Assembly: GCF_900099735.1 (NCBI RefSeq)
Contig: NZ_FNDT01000006.1
Span: 62,001-126,000, forward strand
Length of the DNA stretch: 64,000 bases
Reading direction: 5' to 3'
From: Arthrobacter subterraneus
GTDB taxonomy: Bacteria; Actinomycetota; Actinomycetes; Actinomycetales; Micrococcaceae
The position numbers and the translations under genes were made by a program. This document shows positions 45,162 through 54,707 of this stretch, piece after piece (positions within the stretch are counted from its first letter, which is position 1; the number at the start of each line of letters is the position of its first letter). A model generated the notes under the pieces. The model saw nothing but the letters and a program-made list of their open reading frames with translations. It did not search any database and was not told the origin of the DNA.

Positions 45162-46280
45162 CTACTGAACCTCGTCAGCGGTGTAGTAGCCGCTGTCGAT
45201 GAGGACTTCCTCGTAGTTGTCCACAGTCACGATCTGCGACTCGAGCAGGTAGGACGGCACAACCTTCTCGCCGTTGTCGTAGGTCTCCGTGTCGTTGACC
45301 TCGGGCTCTTCGCCCTTCATCAGCGCATCGACCATCAGCACAGCGCGCTCGCCAAGCTCACGGACGTCCTTGAAGATCGTCGAGTACTGCTCGCCGGCAA
45401 CGATCGACTGGACGGACCCAACCTCGGCATCCTGCCCGGTGACCACGGGCAGTTCATCCTTGGAGTAGCCACCGGAGGTCAGCGCCGAGATGATGCCGAT
45501 CGAAAGGCCGTCATACGGAGACAGGACACCCTCAAGGGTCTCGCCGCCGCCGACGGTGAGAAGGTCTTCCATGCGGTCCTGCGCCGTGTCGGGGAGCCAG
45601 CGCAGGATGGCAGCCTGTTCGAAGTCCGTCTGGCCGCTCGGCACGCGCAGGACGCCGCTGTCGAGGTATGGCTGGAGGGTTTCCATTGCGCCGTCCCAGA
45701 AGAAGGTGGCGTTGTTGTCATCGGGGCTGCCCGCAAAGAGCTCGACGTCGAACGGACCTTCCTCGCCCGTCTCCTCGCCGTTCTCGTCAAGCACACCAAG
45801 TCCGATCAACAGCGAGGTGGCCTGCTGCACTCCGACCTCGAAGTTGTCGAAGGTGGTGTAGTAGTCCACGGTTTCTGAGCCATTGATCAGCCGGTCATAG
45901 GCGATGACCGGGATGTCCTGGCTCTCGGCGGTGTCCAGCACGCTGGTCAGCGTGGTTCCGTCGATTGAAGCAATGACCAGGGCTTTCGCCCCGCCGTTGA
46001 TCATGTTCTCGATCTGCGACACCTGTGTGGGGATGTCATCATTGGCGAACTGCAGGTCGACTTCGTAGCCGAGCTCCTCCAGCTTGGTCTTGATGTTCTC
46101 ACCGTCGGCGATCCAACGCTCGGACTGCTGCGTCGGCATGGCGACGCCGATGCGGGCGCCCTCATTGGAGCCTTCGCCGGCAGCTTCGCCCCCGCCGCCA
46201 CCGCGGCTTCCGCCGCAGGCCGTCAGTGACAGTGCCAGCGCACTTGCGGCAGCAACGCCGACAAGCATGTTTTTCTTCAT
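45162..46280 (-). CDS. chvE: Multiple-monosaccharide ABC transporter substrate-binding lipoprotein
   Basis: 372 residues. Lipobox LTACG with the cysteine at residue 22, then a Gly-rich linker and a periplasmic-binding type 1 domain: [47 protein letters not shown] and [16 protein letters not shown]. This matches the ChvE/GguE group, which binds arabinose, xylose, galactose and glucose. AAGGAAAGGA lies before the ATG. A palindromic operator 90 bp upstream links expression to the arabinose regulator. Confidence 0.9.
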   Translation of the reverse strand: MKKNMLVGVAAASALALSLTACGGSRGGGGGEAAGEGSNEGARIGVAMPTQQSERWIADGENIKTKLEELGYEVDLQFANDDIPTQVSQIENMINGGAKALVIASIDGTTLTSVLDTAESQDIPVIAYDRLINGSETVDYYTTFDNFEVGVQQATSLLIGLGVLDENGEETGEEGPFDVELFAGSPDDNNATFFWDGAMETLQPYLDSGVLRVPSGQTDFEQAAILRWLPDTAQDRMEDLLTVGGGETLEGVLSPYDGLSIGIISALTSGGYSKDELPVVTGQDAEVGSVQSIVAGEQYSTIFKDVRELGERAVLMVDALMKGEEPEVNDTETYDNGEKVVPSYLLESQIVTVDNYEEVLIDSGYYTADEVQ

Positions 46281-46369
46281 GGGTTTCCTTTCCTTGCCGG
46301 GCAACAACGCCCGGAAGTTCCTATGCAACCGGCGGGAACGGACGGCCGCCGCCGTAAATAAACGCCAGA

Positions 46370-46383
46370 TGTGATCGGTCACA
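46370..46383. promoter_or_regulatory. Operator for the LacI-type arabinose regulator, upstream of the transporter
   Basis: TGTGATCGGTCACA, a palindrome with one mispaired inner position. On the minus strand it reads TGTGACCGATCACA, one base from the site between araD and the kinase gene. The next few bases (CACTA) also match that site. Confidence 0.7.
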
Positions 46384-46437
46384 CTAGCGCTACCTTAAGC
46401 CCCCGGGCCCCCTGAGGGAAGGGGTGAGCGATAAACG

Positions 46438-47952
46438 TCAGAGCTTTTGCGCCAGCCGGTAATACGCGGCATTCCACCGCAGCTCGCGCTGGAACTCACG
46501 CAGCGTCGTCGTGCTGTCGATGCGGAGCAGTTCCGTACCGGCGATGTCCGCGAAGTCCTCGAACACATCCAGCCCGACGGCGGTACTCATCACCGTGTGG
46601 TGCGCAGCTCCCGCACTGAGCCACGCGGCGGCGGACGTCGCGAGATCCGGCTGCGGCTTCCAGACGGCGCGGGCCACCGGCAGGTTGGGCAGCGGCGCGT
46701 CCGGCGGAACCACCTCGACGGCGTTGGCCGTGAGGCGAAAGCGGTCGCGCATGTCGGACATGGCGACGACGACGGCGTCCCCGGAGTCCGTGTCGAACAC
46801 CAGCCGGACGGGGTCCTCCTTGCCGCCGATCCCCAGCGGATGCACCTCAAGGGTGGGCTTTGACGTGGTGAGCGTCGGGCAGATCTCGAGCATGTGCGCG
46901 CCCAGGATCTTCTCCTCCCCGGGCACCAGGTGGTAGGTGTAGTCCTCCATCAGCGACGCGCCGCCGGGCAGCCCGGCACCCATCACCTTGGCAGCCCGGA
47001 CCAGGACGGCGGTCTTCCAGTCACCCTCCGCGCCGAACCCGTAGCCCGCCGCCATCAGGCGCTGGACCGCGAGCCCGGGAAGCTGGCGCAGCCCACCAAG
47101 GTCCTCGAACGTCGTCGTGAAGGCGCCGAAGGAGCCACCCTCCAGGAAGGACAGCAGCGCGAGTTCCTGCCGCGCACCGTAGCGGAGGGACTCGTGACGG
47201 TCACCTCCGCGCCGGAGTTCGGGAACGACGTCGTACGTTGCCTCGTACTCTTCGACGAGCGCGTCGATGTCCGCCTCGGACTGCGCCTCGACCACCTCGA
47301 CGAGTTCGTTGACGCCCCAGGTGTTGATGGAGACCCCGAAGCGCAGCTCCGCTTCCGTCTTGTCACCCTCGGTGACGGCGACGTTGCGCATGTTGTCACC
47401 GAAGCGGGCCACCTTGAGCTCGTGCACAGCCGCCCAGCCGGCGGCGGCGCGGGACCAGGTGGCGATCTGCGCGGTGACAGCGGGGTTGGAAACATGCCCG
47501 ACGACGGTCTTCCGTGCCACCGAGAGCCGGGTCTGGATGTACCCGAACTCGCGGTCGCCGTGGGCAGCCTGGTTGAGGTTCATGAAGTCGAAATCGATGT
47601 CCGCCCACGGCAGTTCCACGTTGATCTGCGTGTGCAGGTGCAGCAGCGGCTTGCGCAGGGTGTCCAGGCCGGCGATCCACATCTTGGCGGGACTGAAGGT
47701 GTGCATCCAGGCGATGACCCCGATAGTCCTGTCGCTGGCGTTTGCCTCCAGTGCCATGCGGCGGATGGAAGCGGAGTCCTTCAGGGTTGGCTTCCAGACC
47801 ACCTTGACCGGCACATCGGAGGAGTCGATCAGCTTGACGATCTGCTGGGACTGTTCGGCCACCTGGCGGAGGGTTTCCTCGCCGTAGAGGTCCTGGCTTC
47901 CGGTGAGGAACCAGATCTCGTATTCGTCGAGGGAGGTGTTGAGGGCGGTCAC
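46438..47952 (-). CDS. araA: L-arabinose isomerase
   Basis: 504 residues, normal length. [55 protein letters not shown] and [13 protein letters not shown] are family hallmarks, with metal-binding Glu and His residues in the last block and in LMEDYTYHL. It converts L-arabinose to L-ribulose. The GTG overlaps the araD stop (GTGA), so araD and araA are coupled; the transporter genes follow. Confidence 0.97.
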   Translation of the reverse strand: MTALNTSLDEYEIWFLTGSQDLYGEETLRQVAEQSQQIVKLIDSSDVPVKVVWKPTLKDSASIRRMALEANASDRTIGVIAWMHTFSPAKMWIAGLDTLRKPLLHLHTQINVELPWADIDFDFMNLNQAAHGDREFGYIQTRLSVARKTVVGHVSNPAVTAQIATWSRAAAGWAAVHELKVARFGDNMRNVAVTEGDKTEAELRFGVSINTWGVNELVEVVEAQSEADIDALVEEYEATYDVVPELRRGGDRHESLRYGARQELALLSFLEGGSFGAFTTTFEDLGGLRQLPGLAVQRLMAAGYGFGAEGDWKTAVLVRAAKVMGAGLPGGASLMEDYTYHLVPGEEKILGAHMLEICPTLTTSKPTLEVHPLGIGGKEDPVRLVFDTDSGDAVVVAMSDMRDRFRLTANAVEVVPPDAPLPNLPVARAVWKPQPDLATSAAAWLSAGAAHHTVMSTAVGLDVFEDFADIAGTELLRIDSTTTLREFQRELRWNAAYYRLAQKL

Positions 47953-48680
47953 TGTGCGGCTCCGGTTCTGACGGGCGTCGGCTGCCCGTACACGTTCTGA
48001 TAGCGGTCAAAGAGTGATTCGATGTGGCGCTGCTCAATAGGCAGCGGGTCACCGAGCTGGCGGGAGATGTGGATGGTGCGGGCCACGTCCTCGAGCATGA
48101 CGGCGGCCTTGACGGCGTCGCGCGCGTCCTTGCCGATGGTGAACGGCCCGTGGTTCTGCATGAGGACCGCCCGCGAACGGTGGCCGGTGAGGGTCTCGAC
48201 GATGCCGCGGCCGATCGAGTCATCACCGATGATCGCGAACGGGCCCACCGGGATTTCCCCGCCGAACTCATCCGCCATGGCAGTGATCACACAGGGAATG
48301 GATTCACCGCGGGCGGCCCACGCCGTCGCGTAGGTGGAGTGCGTGTGGACTACTCCCCCGACGCGCGGCATGTTTCGGTAGACATAGGCGTGCGCGGCGG
48401 TGTCACTCGAGGGCGAGCGCTCCGAACCGGGCGTACCTTCGAGAACGTTCCCGTCCAGGTCGCAGAGGATCTGGTTTTCGGGCGTCAGCTCGTCATAGTC
48501 CACGCCGCTGGGTTTGATCACGAACAGGTCCTGGCCCGGCACGCGCCCCGAGACGTTCCCGCCGGTCCACACCACCAGGTTGTAGCGGACCAACTCGGCA
48601 TGCAGCGCGGCCACATCACGGCGTACGGCATTGATGCCGTCCAGTTCACGGTCTGAAAAGGACCGGGTGGTGCTAGTCAT
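47949..48680 (-). CDS. araD: L-ribulose-5-phosphate 4-epimerase
   Basis: 243 residues of the class II aldolase fold. [21 protein letters not shown] and the zinc histidines in [13 protein letters not shown] are present; [14 protein letters not shown] carries the third. It makes D-xylulose 5-phosphate, the last step before the pentose phosphate pathway. The ATG chosen has a weak Shine-Dalgarno. The operator shared with the divergent kinase gene lies 120 bp upstream. Confidence 0.95.
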   Translation of the reverse strand: MTSTTRSFSDRELDGINAVRRDVAALHAELVRYNLVVWTGGNVSGRVPGQDLFVIKPSGVDYDELTPENQILCDLDGNVLEGTPGSERSPSSDTAAHAYVYRNMPRVGGVVHTHSTYATAWAARGESIPCVITAMADEFGGEIPVGPFAIIGDDSIGRGIVETLTGHRSRAVLMQNHGPFTIGKDARDAVKAAVMLEDVARTIHISRQLGDPLPIEQRHIESLFDRYQNVYGQPTPVRTGAAQ

Positions 48681-48798
48681 GGGTTTGACCCGCTTTCTCG
48701 TTGGCGGCCGCCGAATTCGTGAAATGCCGCATCCTGGCTTCCCGTGTGCCGCAGCGGAAGCTGACGTTGGTTGCAAATTGGCACTGGAACCTACCGGA

Positions 48799-48812
48799 TG
48801 TGACCGTTCACA
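48799..48812. promoter_or_regulatory. Operator between araD and the FGGY kinase gene
   Basis: TGTGACCGTTCACA, a palindrome with one mispaired inner position, in the 248-bp divergent intergenic region. A TATATG just to its right could be part of a -10 element for the kinase gene. It could control both directions at once. Confidence 0.75.
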
Positions 48813-48928
48813 CTATATGCTGGAGGTCACGTTTGATGTCAAGCACTCCAGGACCGGGAGACCTCAAATAGATGGAATCGGTCAGGAAATACAGCCGCCG
48901 TGACCCCCAAGCCAAGGAGATTCTCTTC

Positions 48929-50554
48929 ATGACCGACGCCAGAGACGTTATTGCCGAAGGCCGCGCCAGCCTCGGAATCGAACTCGGGTCCACCCGCATC
49001 AAGGCGTGCCTGATCGGTGAGGATCCCTCGACGGTGCTGGCCGTAGGCAGCCATGACTGGGAGAACCGCCTCGTCGACCGCGTGTGGACCTACTCTCTGG
49101 AAGACGTCTGGACGGGTATTCAGGCCGCCTACGCGGACCTGGGCGCCGACGTCGAACGCCGGTACGGCACGCGGCTGGAGAGCCTCGGTGCGATAGGCGT
49201 CTCAGCCATGATGCATGGTTACCTCGCCTTCGACGACGCCGGCGAACTGCTCGTTCCCTTCCGCACCTGGCGCAATACCAACACCGGACCGGCTGCGGCG
49301 GAACTCACCGAACTCTTCGGAGTCAACATCCCCCTGCGCTGGTCAATTGCACATCTGCACCAGGCCGTGCGGGACGGTGAACCGCACGTAGCGCAGGTTC
49401 GCTCCATCACAACCCTCGCCGGCTACGTGCACCGGGAATTGACCGGGCGCAAGGTCCTTGGCGTGGGCGATGCGTCAGGGATGTTCCCTATCGACTCCCG
49501 CACCGGGACCTACGACGCCGATCTGCTCGCCCGCTATGACAGCCTGGCAGCCGGGACCGCCCCGGGCCTGAAGCTTTCCGGACTGCTGCCCGACGTGCTG
49601 ACGGCAGGGCAGCCGGCAGGCGAACTGACCCCCGCGGGAGCCGCCCTCCTTGACCCCACGGGCAGCCTGCGGCCCGGCGCCCTGCTGTGCCCTCCGGAGG
49701 GTGATGCCGGTACCGGGATGGTGGCAACCTGCTCTGTTGCCCCCCGCACCGGCAACGTGAGTGCCGGCACGAGCATCTTCGCGATGGTGGTGCTCGAGCG
49801 GCCCCTCGAGCGGGTGCACCACGAACTGGATCTGGTCACAACTCCTTCCGGTGACCCTGTCGCCATGGTGCACTGCAACAACGGGGCCAGCGAACTCGCT
49901 GCGTGGGTGGGGCTCTTCTCCCGCTTCGCGGCCGCGTCCGGAGCCGTGTCAGCATCCGGTGCCCTCCTGAATTCGGATGATGTCTTCACCACGCTCTTCA
50001 GTGAAGCGCTCGACGGCGCCCCCAACGCCGGCGGGCTGCTCGCCTACAACCACCTCGCCGGTGAGCCGATCGCCGAAATCACCGAGGGCCGGCCGCTGTT
50101 CCTTCGGACTCCGGACAGCGAATTCACGCTGGCCAACTTCATGCGCGCCCAACTGTATGGAGTATTCGGCACCCTGGCACTGGGTATGCGTGTACTCAGC
50201 GGGGAGGGTGTTGAGCTGGACCGGATGTTTGCGCACGGAGGCATGCTCCGCACCGCAGGGGTGGCGCAGCGCTTCCTCTCCGGGGCTCTCGCCGCACCGG
50301 TCTCCGTCGCGGCGACAGCCTCCGAAGGCGGCCCCTGGGGCATGGCAGTGCTGGCTTCCTACGCCTCGGCCAACGCCGCCGGCAACGAACTCGACCTAGA
50401 CGCCTACCTGCGTAAGCAGGTATTCGCCGGAACGGAATTCGAAACAACGGAACCTGACGCGGCCGACGTCGCGGGCTTCGCAGACTACCTCGACCGTTAC
50501 CACAAGGGCCTTCAGGTGGAACGCGCCGCGATCAGAGCCCTGCCCGTGGAGTGA
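48929..50554 (+). CDS. FGGY-family carbohydrate kinase, probable L-ribulokinase
   Basis: 541 residues. The first phosphate motif is LGIELGSTRIKACLIG; VSAMMHGYLAFDDAGELLVP and FRTWRNTNT are conserved in the family, and VSAGTSIFAMVVLE is the ATP-binding element of the second domain. It differs from classical AraB (which starts VGVDYGTLSGR), but pairing with araA and araD and the shared operator make L-ribulose the likely substrate. Xylulose is the main alternative. AAGGAGA stands 8 nt before the ATG. Confidence 0.82.
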   Translation: MTDARDVIAEGRASLGIELGSTRIKACLIGEDPSTVLAVGSHDWENRLVDRVWTYSLEDVWTGIQAAYADLGADVERRYGTRLESLGAIGVSAMMHGYLAFDDAGELLVPFRTWRNTNTGPAAAELTELFGVNIPLRWSIAHLHQAVRDGEPHVAQVRSITTLAGYVHRELTGRKVLGVGDASGMFPIDSRTGTYDADLLARYDSLAAGTAPGLKLSGLLPDVLTAGQPAGELTPAGAALLDPTGSLRPGALLCPPEGDAGTGMVATCSVAPRTGNVSAGTSIFAMVVLERPLERVHHELDLVTTPSGDPVAMVHCNNGASELAAWVGLFSRFAAASGAVSASGALLNSDDVFTTLFSEALDGAPNAGGLLAYNHLAGEPIAEITEGRPLFLRTPDSEFTLANFMRAQLYGVFGTLALGMRVLSGEGVELDRMFAHGGMLRTAGVAQRFLSGALAAPVSVAATASEGGPWGMAVLASYASANAAGNELDLDAYLRKQVFAGTEFETTEPDAADVAGFADYLDRYHKGLQVERAAIRALPVE

Positions 50555-50592
50555 TTCCGGACAATCCGCACCGTGCGGAGTGGAGCGGCGCC

Positions 50593-51642
50593 CTACCTGG
50601 GCGCCGCGGTGGACTGCCGGACGATGAGCTCGGGCACCACCGTGCGGGGGGCGTCCCGGACCGGCACATCCAGCTGGGCGAGCAGGTGAGCCACGCACCG
50701 CCGACCGAGTTCCGTGAAATCCTGCCGCACTGTGGTGAGCGGCGGCGCGAAGTGGGCGGCATCGGGGATGTCATCGAATCCGACGAGGCTGACGTCCTCG
50801 GGAATGCGCAGGCCACGTTCGCGGCAGGCGTGCATCAGCCCCAGCGCCATCTGGTCGTTGGCGGAGAACACCGCGGTGGGAGCGTTCGCGGCGAACAATT
50901 CCTCCCCGATGCGGAAGCCGCTGTCCGAGGTCCAGTCACCGGCGGCAATGCGGAAGGCATCCACGCCCCAGGCCGCCAGCTCGGTGCGGAAGCCGCGGAC
51001 CCGCTCCTTGGATTCCACCCACCCGTCCGGGCCGGCCACGTGGGCTATGTTCCGGTGTCCAAGGTCCAGCAGGTGCCGCGTAGCGAGCCGGGCACCGGCA
51101 ACCTGGTCCACGGAAAGGCCGTGATCGTCCGCCGCTGAGGTGGAGTGGACCGTCACCATGGGGAGCTGGACCGAGAGATGCCGCAGCTGCCGGAGGGTGG
51201 TTTCCTGCGGTGCGAGGATGATCAGGCCCTCGACCGCGTGATCGATCAGCCGCTCCAGGGCCTCCTTGAATGCGGCCTCGTCGAGGGAGGTCAGCGTAGC
51301 GGTATCCACGAGGTACCCGGCGGCGGCGGCGGCGGATTCGATGGCGGCCCGGGTGGAGGCCGGCCCAAAGTAGGTGCCGTCAGTCACCAGCACGCCGATC
51401 ATGTGGGAGCGGCTGGTCACCAGGGAACGGGCTGCGCGGTTGGGCCGGAACTGCAGTGCCTCCATGGCGTCCAGCACCCGCTGGCGCGTGCCCTCACGCA
51501 GGCTTGGGTGTCCGTTGATGACGCGGGAGACCGTCTGGTGCGAAACACCGGCCATCTTCGCGACGTCACGGATGTTGGCGGAACGGACGCGCGGGGCAGG
51601 TTGCGGGGCGGACTGCGGCGTCGGCTCGCTGTTAACGGTCAC
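50593..51642 (-). CDS. LacI-family transcriptional regulator (arabinose regulator candidate)
   Basis: 349 residues. The N-terminal HTH is IRDVAKMAGVSHQTVSRVIN with the hinge helix FRPNRAARSLVTSR, followed by a periplasmic-binding-like sensor domain (MIGVLVTDGTYFGPAS, VTVHSTSAADDHGLSVDQVA, DVSLVGFDDIPDAAHFAPP). Its GTG start codon lies inside a near-perfect copy of the operator found before the transporter and between araD and the kinase gene, which suggests direct autorepression. It converges on the kinase gene. Confidence 0.9.
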   Translation of the reverse strand: MTVNSEPTPQSAPQPAPRVRSANIRDVAKMAGVSHQTVSRVINGHPSLREGTRQRVLDAMEALQFRPNRAARSLVTSRSHMIGVLVTDGTYFGPASTRAAIESAAAAAGYLVDTATLTSLDEAAFKEALERLIDHAVEGLIILAPQETTLRQLRHLSVQLPMVTVHSTSAADDHGLSVDQVAGARLATRHLLDLGHRNIAHVAGPDGWVESKERVRGFRTELAAWGVDAFRIAAGDWTSDSGFRIGEELFAANAPTAVFSANDQMALGLMHACRERGLRIPEDVSLVGFDDIPDAAHFAPPLTTVRQDFTELGRRCVAHLLAQLDVPVRDAPRTVVPELIVRQSTAAPR

Positions 51643-51643
51643 A
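51630..51643 (-). promoter_or_regulatory. Operator overlapping the regulator's own start codon
   Basis: On the minus strand TGTGACCGTTAACA differs by one base from the araD-kinase site. Its GTG is the translation start of the LacI-type gene, so a bound repressor would sit at or just past the promoter. Confidence 0.6.
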
Positions 51644-51687
51644 TGTCAAACCGTACTGGATGCAGGGACGGACGGACTGCGTGCCGT

Positions 51688-52347
51688 TCAGAGGGCGTCG
51701 GTGGGCGCCGCCCGGTGGTCGACGGCAGCAACCTCCGCGTCAATGCGCTCAATTCCCGCGTCCAGCCGTTCGACGGTGGCCCACAGGGCGGGCTGCTGCT
51801 CCCGGATTTCCTCCAGGGTGAGCCCGGCGGACCGCAGGGTGGCCAGATCGAAGCTGACGTTCGTCCGGGCACCCGTTACGGCTGCCCGCAGCGCACCGAA
51901 GGCGACCACGACGTCGGCGATCAAGGCGCGGTTCCCGTTTTCAGCGAGCCAGCGCAGGTCCTCAATCGCGTCGATTGCCCGGTCGCCAAGAGTGGCAGAG
52001 GACCGTGCAGCACCCAGCGAAGCCTCGCGTATCGCAGCGTCCCGCTTGCTGCCGGCTTCCAGTCGGAACGCCGCCCCGAACGCGCGGGACGCCGAGGCGT
52101 CATCATCGGCTAACTGCAGCGCGCTTTTCCGGAGGTCCTGTGCACGGGTGAGCAGCTCCTGGAGGTGGTCCTGCTGATCACCGTCGGCTTCCGTGTAACC
52201 GGCCACCATCGAGGTCAGCGAGGCCGCAATCGCGAGCATCACGCCGGCTCCTGCGCCGCCGCCGGGCGAGCCGACGGACTCTGCGAGGGCGCGGGTCCAC
52301 TCCTCCACAGTGGAGTGCCGGGTGGTGATCTCTTCAGAATGTGCCAT
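51688..52347 (-). CDS. Cyclodeaminase/cyclohydrolase family protein (FTCD_C)
   Basis: 219 residues, mostly helical. VGSPGGGAGAGVMLAIAASL is the Gly-rich helical start of the FTCD C-terminal fold, and further long helices follow (ASRAFGAAFRLE, LADDDAS, AIREASLGAARSS). Related enzymes act on formimino- or methenyl-tetrahydrofolate. The formiminotransferase half is absent and no histidine-use genes are nearby, so the substrate is open. Confidence 0.8.
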   Translation of the reverse strand: MAHSEEITTRHSTVEEWTRALAESVGSPGGGAGAGVMLAIAASLTSMVAGYTEADGDQQDHLQELLTRAQDLRKSALQLADDDASASRAFGAAFRLEAGSKRDAAIREASLGAARSSATLGDRAIDAIEDLRWLAENGNRALIADVVVAFGALRAAVTGARTNVSFDLATLRSAGLTLEEIREQQPALWATVERLDAGIERIDAEVAAVDHRAAPTDAL

Positions 52348-52444
52348 GGCACCAGTCTGTCCCACATCGGCTCCCTGTGGCAGGAAGACCGGGCCTGGCC
52401 GTGCGAATGCGTGTGGAGCCCCCGCAACCTGCGACAATTCCCGC

Positions 52445-53926
52445 ATGGCACGATTAGCGGCACCCGAGCTCGGCCGTGCGCGTACCTTCGTGGGCTTTGC
52501 CCTGGCGCTCGCCCTTCCGCCCCTTCTGGAGTGGGGCATGTTCCTTGCGGGGAGCGACTTCCTCGCTGCCGACGTCCTCCTCCAGCTCGCCGGTGTGGTG
52601 GCGGTAGCTCTCGTCGGTGGGCTGTGGCCGGCCCTACTCGGTGCTCTCTGGAGCAGCCTCATCCTCAACTACTACTCCACCGAACCGTTCGGCTCACTGG
52701 AGATCGCCGACGCCGAGGACATCCTCACCCTCGTGATCTTCGTGGCAGTCGCTGTATCGGTCTCCCTCGTGGTTGGCCTCGCCGCCCGTCGGTCCAGGGA
52801 AGCCGCCAATGCTTCAGCGGACGCCGCCACCCTGGGTGAGCTCGCCCGAGGGGTGCTCGCGGCCGAAGACACGCTCCATGGCTTCCTCCACCATGTACGC
52901 AACCACTTCGGAATGCGCGGAGCAGCTTTGTTTGCCCGCCCTGACATGGACGACGACGGCGCCCGGCCGGCAGCGGACGAGCCCTGGCGGCTGCTCGCGC
53001 TGGACGGCGAACAGACGGGTTCGTCTGAAGGCGCGCCTTCACCGGAGGGCCGCGGCCCGGGCGAGGGTGACGCCGGCACCGATGTGCCCGGCGGCCTGCG
53101 GCTGGTGCTGTACGGCCGCTCCCTGTCTGCCCGGGAACAGCGGCTGCTGGGTGCGTTCGGATCGCAGCTGGCGGCGCTGAGACAGCGTGAGCAGCTGATC
53201 GCGAGCACGGAGGAGAACCGTCGGCTGGCGGAGGGGAACGTCATGCGAACCGCCATCCTGCGGGCGGTTTCCCACGACCTGCGCACCCCGCTCGCCGCCA
53301 TCAAGCTCGCCGTCACGAGCCTGCGACAGCAGGGCATCGAATTCACTGAGGAGGAGGAGGCCGAACTGCTCGGCACCATCGAAACCTCGTCCGACCGGCT
53401 CGCCTCACTGATCGATAACCTCCTGGACATGTCCAGGCTGACCGGCGATGCGGTCACTCCGCACCTCGGCCCGGTGCATTGGGCCGATGTAGTGGCCGCC
53501 GCCCTCCAGAACTCCCACGCCGACCGCGTGCGGATCCTGCTGGCCCCCAATTCCCCCGCCGTACAGGCTGACTTCGGCATGCTTGAACGTGTGATCGCGA
53601 ATGTCGCCGAGAACGCCCAGAAATACGCCGGAGAGGCCGACGTCGTTATTTCAGCCGCCGTCTCCGGCACTGTCGGCGACTTCCCAGCGAGCGAGCTGCG
53701 CGTCCGCGACCATGGCAGCGGCGTCGACAGGCAAGGTATTGTGCGCATGTTCCAGCCGTTCCAGCGGCTCGGCGACGCGGACACCGCCACCGGTGTGGGG
53801 TTGGGGCTTGCCGTTGCCCGCGGTTTCACCGAGGTGATGGGCGGTGAACTGCTGGCGGAACCCACGCCCGGAGGCGGGCTGACCCTCGTGATCCGGCTGC
53901 CGCTCTCCACCGGTGTGAGCCAGTGA
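52445..53926 (+). CDS. KdpD-like sensor histidine kinase lacking the KdpD N-terminal domain
   Basis: 493 residues. After a short polar start there are four close membrane helices (about 15-115; DUF4118 as in KdpD, with LNYYSTEPFGSLEIADAED), a GAF-like linker, then HisKA with the phospho-acceptor in AVSHDLRTPLAAIK and a HATPase domain with NVAENAQKYA, VRDHGSGVD and GVGLGLAVARG. Classical KdpD is about 900 residues and begins with a Walker-type domain and a USP domain, both missing here. Its stop overlaps the response regulator start. The start codon has no clear Shine-Dalgarno. Confidence 0.85.
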   Translation: MARLAAPELGRARTFVGFALALALPPLLEWGMFLAGSDFLAADVLLQLAGVVAVALVGGLWPALLGALWSSLILNYYSTEPFGSLEIADAEDILTLVIFVAVAVSVSLVVGLAARRSREAANASADAATLGELARGVLAAEDTLHGFLHHVRNHFGMRGAALFARPDMDDDGARPAADEPWRLLALDGEQTGSSEGAPSPEGRGPGEGDAGTDVPGGLRLVLYGRSLSAREQRLLGAFGSQLAALRQREQLIASTEENRRLAEGNVMRTAILRAVSHDLRTPLAAIKLAVTSLRQQGIEFTEEEEAELLGTIETSSDRLASLIDNLLDMSRLTGDAVTPHLGPVHWADVVAAALQNSHADRVRILLAPNSPAVQADFGMLERVIANVAENAQKYAGEADVVISAAVSGTVGDFPASELRVRDHGSGVDRQGIVRMFQPFQRLGDADTATGVGLGLAVARGFTEVMGGELLAEPTPGGGLTLVIRLPLSTGVSQ

Positions 53927-54597
53927 TTACGGTCCTGATTGTCGACGACGAACCCCAGTTGCTGCGTGCCCTCCAGATCAACCTGCGCACCCACGGTTAC
54001 CGGCCGGTGACGACCACGGACGGTGCGTCCGCGCTCGCCGCAGCCTACGAACACCGGCCCGACCTGGTGGTCCTTGACCTGGGACTTCCGGACATGGACG
54101 GGGTTCAGGTCATCGCCGGCCTGCGCACCTGGAGCCAGGTTCCGATCATCGTGCTCTCCGCCCGGCATGGCCCGGAAGACAAGGTCGAAGCGCTCGACGC
54201 CGGTGCCGATGACTACGTGACCAAGCCGTTCGGTCTCGAAGAGCTCCTTGCCCGGCTTCGGGCGGCTGAACGGCGTGCAATCCCGGCGCCGGAAACGCCG
54301 GTGGTCACTACGGAGCACTTCCGCCTCGACATCGCGGTCCGCAAGGCGGAGGTCCGCGGCGAGTTGGTACGGCTGACCCCCACCGAGTGGAAGATCGTGG
54401 AATTGCTGGTGCGGAACCCGGGCCGGCTCGTGGGCCAGCAAAAGCTGCTGCTGGAGGTATGGGGGCCCGCCTATGCCAAGGAAGTCCAGTATCTGCGCGT
54501 CTACCTCAACCAGTTGCGGCGCAAGCTTGAGCCGGACCCCACCAGGCCGCGCTTCTTCATTACGGAGAGCGGAATGGGATACCGGTTTGAGCCCTGA
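53923..54597 (+). CDS. kdpE: OmpR-family response regulator, KdpE-like
   Basis: 224 residues: a receiver domain with acidic pocket DDE (8-10), phospho-acceptor D52 (VVLDLGLPD) and K in DYVTKPFG, then a winged helix with LTPTEWKIVELLVRNPGRLV and YLRVYLNQLRRKLE. The wording of both domains is KdpE-like. GTGA overlap with the kinase gene. No kdpFABC genes are seen; the next gene encodes a TrkH-type potassium channel subunit, which is the likely target. Confidence 0.87.
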   Translation: MITVLIVDDEPQLLRALQINLRTHGYRPVTTTDGASALAAAYEHRPDLVVLDLGLPDMDGVQVIAGLRTWSQVPIIVLSARHGPEDKVEALDAGADDYVTKPFGLEELLARLRAAERRAIPAPETPVVTTEHFRLDIAVRKAEVRGELVRLTPTEWKIVELLVRNPGRLVGQQKLLLEVWGPAYAKEVQYLRVYLNQLRRKLEPDPTRPRFFITESGMGYRFEP

Positions 54598-54707
54598 AGT
54601 GCTCCAAACCGGGCCGTAAAGAATGCGTTAAGACCGGCCTTCGAGCAGCCACGCGGGCCATAGCGTGAGTCCCAGGAAGCCGTGGTGATCACGGGTGGTC
54701 GGGAGTG

